Below, one piece after another: positions 7,772 to 14,018 of a stretch of 15,604 nt of DNA. The DNA comes from an uncultured Bacteroidales bacterium (GTDB lineage: Bacteria; Bacteroidota; Bacteroidia; Bacteroidales; P3). The notes below the pieces were generated by a model that was given only the letters and a program-made list of their open reading frames with translations, ran no database searches and was not told the origin of the DNA. Positions within the stretch are counted from its first letter, which is position 1. Each line of letters starts with the position of its first letter. The position numbers and the translations under genes are program-made. Location: assembly GCA_947179195.1 (NCBI GenBank), contig CAMXAS010000014.1, positions 1-15,604 on the forward strand, in the 5' to 3' direction.

Positions 7772-8848
7772 TCAGATATGTATATATTTATCTATCTGTT
7801 CGACGCAAAGCCCGTAAACGTCGGTCTCGCGGTAACGTTTGTACCAATCCACGGTAAGGTCTATGGTCTGCGCCATGTTCAGGCGGGGCCGCCAGCCTAA
7901 ACGGTAACGCGCCTTGCTGATGTCGAGCATCAACAGCTGGGCTTCGTGCACGGCATCGGGATTCGACAGGTCTTGCAGCGAGCCTTTGCCGTAGGCCTTC
8001 ACGATGGCTTCGGCCACTTCCCACACCGGGGTGACGCCGGAAGTCTCGGGGCCGAAATTCCAGCCCTCGCAGTAGCGCGTGGGGGCTTCCCACATCTTTT
8101 GCGCCAACAGCAGGTAGCCGCCCAACGGTTCCAACACGTGCTGCCACGGACGCACCGCCTTGGGGCTTCGGATGCCAATCGGTTGGCCGGCTTCCAACGC
8201 CCGGATGCAATCGGGCACGATGCGGTCGGCCGCCCAGTCGCCCCCGCCGATGACGTTACCGGCGCGGACGCTCGCCACGCTCTTGCCGTGCTTGCCGTAT
8301 TGTTCGGGATTGAAAAAACTGCGCCGCCAACTGCTGATGGCGATTTCGGCCGCGCCCTTGCTGCTGCTGTAAGGGTCGTAGCCGCCCATCGGCTCATTCT
8401 CGCGGTAGGCCCATATCTGTTCTTTGTTCTCGTAGCATTTGTCGGTCGTAATCATGACGGCCACCTTGACGCCCGGCGTGGCGCGCACGGCTTCCAGCAC
8501 GTGCACCGTGCCCATGACGTTGGTGGCATAGGTCTCGACCGGACGTTCGTAGGAAAGCCGCACCAACGGCTGGGCGGCCAGGTGGAACACGATTTCGGGG
8601 CGGTATTCGGCGAACACGGCCTTGACCTGCGCCGCATCGCGGATATCCACGCGCAAATCGGCCTTGATTTTACCGCCTATGCCCGAAAGCACGTAGTTGT
8701 CGCGCTCGGAGGCGGGGTCCAAGGCCAAGCCGACCACTTCCGCTCCCATCTCGTGCAGCCAAATGGCGAGCCAACTGCCCTTGAAGCCCGTATGCCCCGT
8801 CAGCAAGACGCGCTTGCCGTTATAGAACCGATTGAAACCGTCCAACAT
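7772..8848 (-). CDS. rfbG: CDP-glucose 4,6-dehydratase
   Basis: The 358-residue protein converts CDP-D-glucose to CDP-4-keto-6-deoxy-D-glucose with bound NAD, in the cytoplasm. The sequence shows the nucleotide motif TGHTGFKGSW at 17-26, FHLAAQPLV at 88-96, the TTDKCYEN catalytic segment at 134-141, and Y160/K164 in YDPYSSSKG. The stretch RAGNVIGGGDWAADR around residue 195-210 is characteristic of RfbG/DdhB and separates it from dTDP-glucose dehydratases (RfbB). Length is normal for the family. It lies 3 bp downstream of rfbF and 1 bp upstream of the SDR gene, so it is part of one transcript. This is step two of the CDP-3,6-dideoxyhexose pathway. The identification is firm. Confidence 0.95.
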   Translation of the reverse strand: MLDGFNRFYNGKRVLLTGHTGFKGSWLAIWLHEMGAEVVGLALDPASERDNYVLSGIGGKIKADLRVDIRDAAQVKAVFAEYRPEIVFHLAAQPLVRLSYERPVETYATNVMGTVHVLEAVRATPGVKVAVMITTDKCYENKEQIWAYRENEPMGGYDPYSSSKGAAEIAISSWRRSFFNPEQYGKHGKSVASVRAGNVIGGGDWAADRIVPDCIRALEAGQPIGIRSPKAVRPWQHVLEPLGGYLLLAQKMWEAPTRYCEGWNFGPETSGVTPVWEVAEAIVKAYGKGSLQDLSNPDAVHEAQLLMLDISKARYRLGWRPRLNMAQTIDLTVDWYKRYRETDVYGLCVEQIDKYIHI

Positions 8849-8851
8849 AAT

Positions 8852-9631
8852 TTACCAAATTTTCCAAGGGGCGCGGCCCTCATTCCAAAGATCTTCCAAC
8901 TCGCGTTTCTCGCGCTGCGTATCCATCGGCCGCCAAAAACCCTCGTGCCGGTAAGCCACGAGCTCGCCCTCGGCCGCCAGCGTCTCCAACGGCTTGCGTT
9001 CCCAAATCGTATCGTCGCCGTCGATATAGTCGAGCACCTTGGGTTCGAGCACGAAGAAGCCGCCGTTAATCCAACTGCTGTCGCCCTTGGGTTTTTCCTG
9101 GAACGAGAACACCTTGACCTCATCCTGCGCGTTGAACGTGATGGCGCCGAACCGGCCCGACGGCTGCACGACCGTCACGGTGGCCAGTTTCTTCTGCGCG
9201 CGGTGGAACTTGAGCAATTCGTCTATGCGGATATCGGCCACGCCGTCGCCGTAAGTCATCAGAAACGGCTCGCCGGGGGTAAGATAATCCTTGATACGTT
9301 TGAGACGGCCGCCCGTCATCGTGTTCAAGCCCGTATCCACCAGCGTGATTTTCCACGGTTCGGCGTGCGAATGGTGGATTTCCATGCCGTTGTTCCGCAA
9401 ATCGACGGTCAAATCGGCCTGATGCAGATAGTAATCGGCGAAATACTGCTTGATCATATAGGCCTTGTAGCCGCAGCACACGATGAACTCGTTGATGCCG
9501 TAGGCCGAATAAATCTTCATGATATGCCACAGAATCGGCTTGCCGCCGATTTCCACCATCGGTTTGGGGCGGACGTCGGTTTCTTCCGAGAGGCGTGTGC
9601 CGAAGCCGCCGGCCAAGAGAACTGCTTTCAT
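8852..9631 (-). CDS. rfbF: Glucose-1-phosphate cytidylyltransferase
   Basis: The 259-residue enzyme makes CDP-D-glucose from CTP and glucose-1-phosphate, the entry step to CDP-dideoxyhexoses. It has the nucleotidyltransferase signature LLAGGFGTRLSEET at 5-18 with RPKPM at 21-25, and the metal-binding aspartate in YGDGVAD at 127-133 (D129). FSFQEKPKGDSSWINGGFFV around 176-194 and WRPMDT at 233-238 fit RfbF rather than the dTDP-glucose enzyme RfbA. Length matches the family. The gene follows rfbH by 22 bp and precedes rfbG by 3 bp. The order rfbH-rfbF-rfbG differs from the rfbF-rfbG-rfbH order of the enterobacterial clusters. The call is firm. Confidence 0.95.
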   Translation of the reverse strand: MKAVLLAGGFGTRLSEETDVRPKPMVEIGGKPILWHIMKIYSAYGINEFIVCCGYKAYMIKQYFADYYLHQADLTVDLRNNGMEIHHSHAEPWKITLVDTGLNTMTGGRLKRIKDYLTPGEPFLMTYGDGVADIRIDELLKFHRAQKKLATVTVVQPSGRFGAITFNAQDEVKVFSFQEKPKGDSSWINGGFFVLEPKVLDYIDGDDTIWERKPLETLAAEGELVAYRHEGFWRPMDTQREKRELEDLWNEGRAPWKIW

Positions 9632-9653
9632 AACGCTGCCGTTTTGATGAACG

Positions 9654-10964
9654 CTATTGTTTTATAAAATCCGCTATCTGCTGCAACACATAGGCTATCT
9701 GCGCCTCCGTCAGCCCCGGGTACGTGCCGAGGAAGAACGTGGCGTTCATGATATAGTCGGTGTTATGCAGGTCGCCGACCGTGCGTTTGTCGATGGACAG
9801 ATAGGCCGGCTGACGCAGCAGGTTGCCGCCGAACAGGTTGCGCGTTTCCACGCCTTTGCCCTGCAGGTAGTCGGTGAGTTCGGTGCGCGTGAAACCCGCC
9901 CCCTCGCGTACCGTGACCGGATAGGCGAACCAGGCCGGGTCGGAACCGGGCGTGGCGTAAGGCAGGATGAACTTGTCTTCCCAAGCCTTGAAGCCCGCTT
10001 CCCAACGGCGGAAATTGGCCTTCCGCTTTTCGATGAACGCCGGCAGTTTTTCCATCTGCGCCACGCCGACGGCCGCCTGCAGGTCGGTCACCTTGAGGTT
10101 GTAGCCGATATGCGAATAGACGTATTTGTGGTCGTAGCCCAACGGCAGTTCGCCGTATTGCTGCGTATAGCGGCGGCCGCAACGGCCGTTTTCGCCGCCC
10201 TTGCAGTAGCAGTCGCGTCCCCAGTCGCGCAGCGCGCGCACCGCGCGCGCCAAGACCGGCGAATCGGTGCAGACCGCGCCACCCTCGCCCATCGTGATGT
10301 GGTGCGCCGGATAGAACGAATAGGAGGCAATATGGCCGAACGTGCCCACGTTCTTGCCGTGATAGGTGGAACCCAACGCATCGCAGCAGTCTTCCACCAA
10401 GTAGAGGTTATGCTTTTCGGCGATACGGCCGATGGCGTCCAGGTCAATCGGGTTGCCGAGCGTGTGGGCCAGCATGATGGCGCGCGAACGGGGTCCGACC
10501 GCCGCCTCGATTTGTTCGGGCAGGGCGTTGTAGGTGCCAGTCTCCACATCGACGAAGACCGGCACGAGCCCGTTTTGCAGGATGGGGTTGACCGTGGTCG
10601 GGAAACCGGCGGCCACCGTGATGACCTCGTCGCCGCGGCGGAGGGCCCTCGCGCCCAAAAGGGGCGAGGTGAGCGCCGTCAAGGCCAGCAGATTGGCCGA
10701 CGAGCCGGAATTGACGATAAACGTGTGGGCCGAACCCGTAAAGTCGGAGAAACGGCGCTCAAATTCGCGCGCAAACCGGCTTTCGGTCAGATAAAAGTCC
10801 AACGAAGCCTCTACGGCATATTGCAGTTCCTTTTCGTCGAACACGCGGCCCGCATAGTGCACGAGCGCGGGGTCGGACGGGGCGGACGCGAAACGCAATT
10901 GGTAATACTGCTTCACTTTTTCGGCGATTTCCGCCCGCAATTTCTTTTCCGCTTCCTGCTCCAT
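9654..10964 (-). CDS. rfbH: CDP-4-keto-6-deoxy-D-glucose 3-dehydrase (E1, RfbH/DdhC)
   Basis: The 436-residue protein has the DegT/DnrJ/EryC1 aminotransferase fold but uses pyridoxamine phosphate and an iron-sulfur cluster to remove the C3 hydroxyl. Two features mark it. The PLP lysine is replaced by His (H221 in YPAHHITMGEGG). There is a [2Fe-2S] cysteine set C194, C252, C254, C262 with C-x57-C-x-C-x7-C spacing (CCDALGS; DCYCKGGENGRC). This matches the Yersinia pseudotuberculosis E1 enzyme (H220, C193, C251, C253, C261) with an offset of one residue. It needs an electron-transfer partner, E3 (DdhD/RfbI), which is not in this window. The gene is first in the sugar cassette and starts 12 bp after the pseudouridine synthase stop, so it probably lacks its own promoter. 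Confidence 0.95.
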   Translation of the reverse strand: MEQEAEKKLRAEIAEKVKQYYQLRFASAPSDPALVHYAGRVFDEKELQYAVEASLDFYLTESRFAREFERRFSDFTGSAHTFIVNSGSSANLLALTALTSPLLGARALRRGDEVITVAAGFPTTVNPILQNGLVPVFVDVETGTYNALPEQIEAAVGPRSRAIMLAHTLGNPIDLDAIGRIAEKHNLYLVEDCCDALGSTYHGKNVGTFGHIASYSFYPAHHITMGEGGAVCTDSPVLARAVRALRDWGRDCYCKGGENGRCGRRYTQQYGELPLGYDHKYVYSHIGYNLKVTDLQAAVGVAQMEKLPAFIEKRKANFRRWEAGFKAWEDKFILPYATPGSDPAWFAYPVTVREGAGFTRTELTDYLQGKGVETRNLFGGNLLRQPAYLSIDKRTVGDLHNTDYIMNATFFLGTYPGLTEAQIAYVLQQIADFIKQ

Positions 10965-10976
10965 ATCCCGTAGGGT

Positions 10977-11858
10977 TTATTGTTCAACGCCCGTCAGCAA
11001 TTCAAAATCCTTGGGCAAACCGATTTCCACCTTTTCGCGCCGCCCCGTCCGCGGATTCGGAAACGCGAGCGAATAGGCCATGAGCCGGATTTGCCGCTTG
11101 ACGCTGTCGTCGGCGCCGTATTTGCGGTCGCCCACAATCGGGCAGCCCATGTCGGAGAGGTGCACGCGAATCTGATTCTTGCGGCCCGTCTCCAAGCGCA
11201 CTTCGAGCAAGGCCGTACCCTCGGCCTCGTGCCGCCGCAGCGTCCGGTAATGGGTCACCGCCCATTTGGCGCCGGCTTCCTCCTGCGCCACCGAATACAT
11301 GACCTGACGCGCGTTTTCTTTCAGGAACGAGCTGCACACGCCCGACGCCTTTTCGGGACAGCCTTCCACAAGCGCATAGTATTTCTTCTCCACCTCCTGC
11401 CAATGGTCTTGCAGGAACGCCTTGGTCTCTTCGTTTTTAGCGAACATGAGCAGGCCGCACACCTCGCGGTCGAGCCGGTGGACCGTATAGGCCCGCTGCC
11501 GGTGCCGCGTCTTCTGCAACACGTAACTGTTGACGATGCCGAACATCGAGCGCACCTTTTCGGTCGTGCGGCCCGAGGTCAGGATGCCGGCGGGCTTGAA
11601 CACGACCATCAGGTCGTCGTCCTCGTAGAGAATGCGGAAAGGCGCTTTCTCGCGGTAGAGTTCCCGCGCCGAATAGCGTTTGAACGATACGCGCTCGCCC
11701 TTGTGCAAAGGCGTTTCCGCGTGTTTCATCAACGCGCCGTCCGCGGTGGAGACACAGCCCAAGCGTATCGCCTTTTTGAGGCGCGTGCGGTTGCTGTCCG
11801 GAAACGCTTCCAACAGCAAATCAATCAGGCTGGTATCGCGGTCGGCCGTCAGTATCAT
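10977..11858 (-). CDS. RluA-family RNA pseudouridine synthase with N-terminal S4-like domain
   Basis: The 293-residue protein converts uridine to pseudouridine in an RNA, probably rRNA. Residues about 8-60 form an S4-like RNA-binding region (SNRTRLKKAIRLGCVSTADG). The catalytic core has LMVVFKPAGILT at 83-94, the RluA motif VHRLDREVCGLLMFAK at 126-141 with catalytic D130, and ETGRKNQIRVHLSDMGCPIVGD further on. Its start overlaps the rng stop as ATGA, so the two are translationally coupled. It could be RluD-like or another member; the exact target uridine cannot be told from sequence, so I give no gene symbol. Its placement after RNase G makes sense as an RNA-maturation pair. Confidence 0.9.
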   Translation of the reverse strand: MILTADRDTSLIDLLLEAFPDSNRTRLKKAIRLGCVSTADGALMKHAETPLHKGERVSFKRYSARELYREKAPFRILYEDDDLMVVFKPAGILTSGRTTEKVRSMFGIVNSYVLQKTRHRQRAYTVHRLDREVCGLLMFAKNEETKAFLQDHWQEVEKKYYALVEGCPEKASGVCSSFLKENARQVMYSVAQEEAGAKWAVTHYRTLRRHEAEGTALLEVRLETGRKNQIRVHLSDMGCPIVGDRKYGADDSVKRQIRLMAYSLAFPNPRTGRREKVEIGLPKDFELLTGVEQ

Positions 11859-13408
11859 AATTGGATTTGCTCGCCGTTTTTATCGTAAAACCGGTATTCC
11901 AGAAAATTCAGCGAATCGTAACTTTTGAGCCGTATCCAGCGGTGGTAGCGCCGCCACCAGTTCCGTTGCGCCCAACGCCAGTTGCCGCGCATATACGCAT
12001 AGACATACGGATGCACGACCACGGTGAACTGCCGCGCGTTCGTGTCTTTTATCAGGTAATCCACCTGCTTGTCGATTTCGTCGGTGAGGCAGATGCTGGG
12101 CTTGACTTCGCCCGTGCCGCCACAGGTGGGGCAGGTTTCGAGCACCTTGACCTGCGTCTGCGGACGGAACCGCTGGCGCGTGATTTGGATGAGGCCGAAT
12201 TTGGTCGGCGGCAAAACCGTATGCTTGGACGGGTCTTTCTCCATGGCCTTGACCATGGCGTCGAACAGCGTCTTGCGGTTGGCCGCCTCGCGCTGGTCGA
12301 TGAAATCCACGATGATGATGCCGCCCATATCGCGCAGACGCACCTGGCGCGCCACTTCCAAGGCCGCGTCGAGGTTCACCTGCAACGCATTGCTCTCCTG
12401 GCTTTGGTCGGCGTTCATGCGGTGGCCGCTGTTCACGTCGATGACGTGCATGGCCTCGGTATGTTCCACGACGATATAAGCCCCGTTGTGGCGCAGGTTC
12501 ACGACCTTGCCGAACGAAGACTTGATCTGCTTGGAGATGCCGTAATGGTCGAAGATGGGTTCCTTGCCCTTGTATAACTTGACGATGTCTTTCTTTTCGG
12601 GCGCAATCCGCAGGATGTACGCCTGTATTTCGTCGAACAACTGCTGGTCGTTCGTGGCGATATGGTTGAAATCGTTGTTGAGGAAATCGCGCAGGATGCT
12701 CACGGCCTTGTCCAACTCGCTGCACACCTTCATCGGCGCCTTGGCGTGCAACAGCTGCCGTTCGATATGCGCCCACTTCTTCGTCAGCGCCGTCATGTCG
12801 GCATCCAAATCGGCCACGCTCCTACCCTCGGCCACCGTGCGGATGATGACGCCGAAATTATGCGGCCGTATGCTCTGTATTAAACTCTTGAGCCGGGAAC
12901 GTTCCTCCGGATTCTTGATTTTCTGCGAGATGGAAACCTTGTTGGAGAACGGTACCAACACCAGATAACGCCCCGGAAATGAAATCTCCGCGCTCAGACG
13001 CGGCCCTTTCGTCGAAATCGGCTCTTTCGTGACCTGCACCAACAGGCTTTGGTTCTGTTTGAGTACCGATGATATCTTGGCGTTTTTGGGCGTTTCCTCC
13101 CGGTTCTTGTATTTCTGAATATCGGTCTGCGCGCGGTCGCCGTTGATGGCGCACTGCGTGAACCGGTTGAGCGAGGCGAATTGCGGACCTACGTCCAAAT
13201 AATGCAAAAAGCCTTCCTTTTCGGCGCCGACTTCGATAAACGCCGCATTCAATCCGGGCATCAGCTTCTTGACCCGGCCTAAAAAGACATCCCCTACCGA
13301 GTGCATCGTATTGTTCTTTTCCCGATGCAACTCCACCAACTGCTTATCCTCAACTAACGCTATTACAACCTCTTGCGCGTTAGAATCTACGATTAATTCC
13401 TTATTCAC
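11855..13408 (-). CDS. rng: Ribonuclease G / RNase E family endoribonuclease
   Basis: I place the start at GTG 13408, giving 517 residues beginning MNKELIVDSN, as Bacteroidota RNase G proteins do. An upstream in-frame GTG at 13444 lies inside a terminator hairpin and is rejected. The protein has an S1 RNA-binding domain (VGDVFLGRVKKLMPGLNAAF about 38-57). The RNase E/G catalytic core has MHVIDVNSG (D324) and GIIIVDFID (D368) as likely metal ligands. The Zn-link motif is CPTCGGTG (C426, C429). RNase G cleaves single-stranded A/U-rich RNA and matures rRNA 5' ends. The gene ends in an ATGA overlap with the pseudouridine synthase gene. No clear promoter lies between the terminator and the start, so expression may depend on terminator read-through or on an unrecognised promoter. 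Confidence 0.93.
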   Translation of the reverse strand: MNKELIVDSNAQEVVIALVEDKQLVELHREKNNTMHSVGDVFLGRVKKLMPGLNAAFIEVGAEKEGFLHYLDVGPQFASLNRFTQCAINGDRAQTDIQKYKNREETPKNAKISSVLKQNQSLLVQVTKEPISTKGPRLSAEISFPGRYLVLVPFSNKVSISQKIKNPEERSRLKSLIQSIRPHNFGVIIRTVAEGRSVADLDADMTALTKKWAHIERQLLHAKAPMKVCSELDKAVSILRDFLNNDFNHIATNDQQLFDEIQAYILRIAPEKKDIVKLYKGKEPIFDHYGISKQIKSSFGKVVNLRHNGAYIVVEHTEAMHVIDVNSGHRMNADQSQESNALQVNLDAALEVARQVRLRDMGGIIIVDFIDQREAANRKTLFDAMVKAMEKDPSKHTVLPPTKFGLIQITRQRFRPQTQVKVLETCPTCGGTGEVKPSICLTDEIDKQVDYLIKDTNARQFTVVVHPYVYAYMRGNWRWAQRNWWRRYHRWIRLKSYDSLNFLEYRFYDKNGEQIQL

Positions 13409-13434
13409 ACAACTTCCGTTTGATAAAATACAAA

Positions 13435-13462
13435 CAGTAGGCACGCCTAAGCATACCTACTG
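13435..13462 (-). terminator. Intrinsic terminator between the HU operon and rng
   Basis: Read on the minus strand this is a 12-bp stem, CAGTAGGTATGC, a TTAG loop, then GCGTGCCTACTG, with two G-U pairs. Two more A-T pairs extend it to 13433-13464. It is followed by the U-rich run TTTGTATTTT. This is the form of a Rho-independent terminator for the HU and COX24-like transcription unit. It lies only about 26 bp before the rng start codon, so it can also serve as a read-through or attenuation point for rng and the genes beyond. Confidence 0.8.
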
Positions 13463-13483
13463 TTGCATATTTGGGTCATCTAT

Positions 13484-13501
13484 AAGAGATAACTATCTCT
13501 T
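13484..13501. repeat. Perfect 8-bp inverted repeat over the stop codon of the mini-gene
   Basis: The sequence aagagata-ac-tatctctt is a perfect palindrome with 8-bp arms. On the minus strand the first arm covers the last two sense codons and part of the TAG stop of the 29-codon gene. No U-tract follows, so it is not a standard terminator. It could be an operator-like site, a stem that protects the 3' end of the message, or chance in an AT-rich stretch. Confidence 0.5.
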
Positions 13502-13582
13502 TTTATGGCGATTCTTGCGTAAACGTTTCTTGCGTTTATGCGTCGCCATTTTATGCCGCTTACGTTTCTTTCCGCTCGGCAT
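13493..13582 (-). CDS. 29-residue highly basic COX24/AURKAIP1-like (mS38-like) protein
   Basis: This short gene runs ATG at 13582 to TAG at 13493-13495. The product is 29 residues and almost entirely Lys, Arg and His: it starts MPSGKKRKRHKMATHKRKK and ends RKNRHKKR. Bacteroidota genomes carry such a mini-protein next to HU and RNase G genes, annotated as an AURKAIP1/COX24-domain protein, the family of mitochondrial ribosomal protein mS38. A ribosome-associated role is likely from its charge and family; I recall it being assigned as a ribosomal subunit in Bacteroidota structures but cannot confirm that here. It starts 3 bp after the HU stop, so the two genes are co-transcribed and probably coupled, and a strong terminator follows. 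Automated callers with a length cut-off would miss it. Confidence 0.88.
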   Translation of the reverse strand: MPSGKKRKRHKMATHKRKKRLRKNRHKKR

Positions 13583-13585
13583 GGC

Positions 13586-13873
13586 TTAGGCCTTTACGTT
13601 CTTCTTAACGTTCGTCAGGAACGATTTGGCCGGCTTGAACGCGGGAATGTTGTGGGCGGGAATTTCGATGGACGTGTTCTTCGAAATGTTACGGCCCGTT
13701 TTCTTCGCGCGGGTTTTGATGATGAAACTGCCAAAACCTCTCAGGTAAACGTTTTGACCGGAGATCATGTTGTCTTTGATGACATCCATAAACGTTTCTA
13801 CGGTCGCCAATACAACGGTTTTTTCCAGACCCGTCTTAGCGGCGATCTCGGATACAACTTCTGCTTTTGTCAT
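13586..13873 (-). CDS. hup: HU-family DNA-binding protein
   Basis: The 95-residue protein is a full-length HU/IHF-type nucleoid protein. The N-terminal helical dimerisation half begins MTKAEVVSEIAAKTGL. The DNA-binding beta-arm region carries LRGFGSFIIKTRAKKTGRNI and then IEIPAHNIPAFKPAKSF. The proline in IPAH-NIPAFKP is where DNA is intercalated at bends in this family. It compacts and bends chromosomal DNA. It is divergent from mutY and is the first gene of a unit with the 29-codon basic protein. The 5' leader is about 75-80 bases if the -7 box at 13956-13963 is used, and it has no Shine-Dalgarno sequence, as usual in Bacteroidota. Whether it is closer to HU or IHF in function cannot be decided. 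Confidence 0.95.
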   Translation of the reverse strand: MTKAEVVSEIAAKTGLEKTVVLATVETFMDVIKDNMISGQNVYLRGFGSFIIKTRAKKTGRNISKNTSIEIPAHNIPAFKPAKSFLTNVKKNVKA

Positions 13874-13955
13874 GGTATTTTGTAATTATGGGTTTGTACT
13901 CTGCCTTGATGCCGGGCCAAGCCCCAAACGGACTGCCCGCCATTTTTAGCCGATG

Positions 13956-13963
13956 CAAATATA
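13956..13963 (-). promoter_or_regulatory. Candidate -7 box for the HU gene
   Basis: On the minus strand the octamer TATATTTG is an exact match to the Bacteroidota -7 consensus TAnnTTTG. It lies about 83 bp before the HU start codon. A TTTG -33 element at the usual ~19-bp spacing is not present; a TTTG exists only about 11 bp upstream. The call rests on the -7 match and the divergent intergenic position. Confidence 0.45.
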
Positions 13964-14005
13964 AGAATATTTTCCAAATAATCCTCTTTTGTCGGGGCTT
14001 TTTTC

Positions 14006-14013
14006 TATTTTTG
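14006..14013 (+). promoter_or_regulatory. Candidate -7 box for mutY, implying a very short leader
   Basis: The octamer TATTTTTG matches TAnnTTTG exactly and ends 5 bp before the mutY ATG at 14019. A TTTG lies at 13988-13991, closer (14 bp) than the usual spacing for a -33 element. If used, transcription would begin at or within a base or two of the start codon, giving a leaderless or nearly leaderless message. The stretch is T-rich, so a chance match is possible. Confidence 0.3.
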
Positions 14014-14018
14014 TTTTC

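Noticed and set aside
9654..10964. Ordinary PLP sugar aminotransferase of the DegT family
   Set aside because: The PLP lysine is His and the four [2Fe-2S] cysteines with E1 spacing are present, which marks it as RfbH/DdhC.
13409..13444. Upstream GTG start giving a 529-residue RNase G
   Set aside because: It lies inside the terminator hairpin stem, and the extra 12 residues are not family-like. The GTG at 13408 gives the expected MNKELIVD start.
13989..14018. TTG-initiated extension of MutY
   Set aside because: The ten extra residues are hydrophobic and unlike MutY N-termini, and they would run through the candidate -7 box. The ATG at 14019 fits the family.
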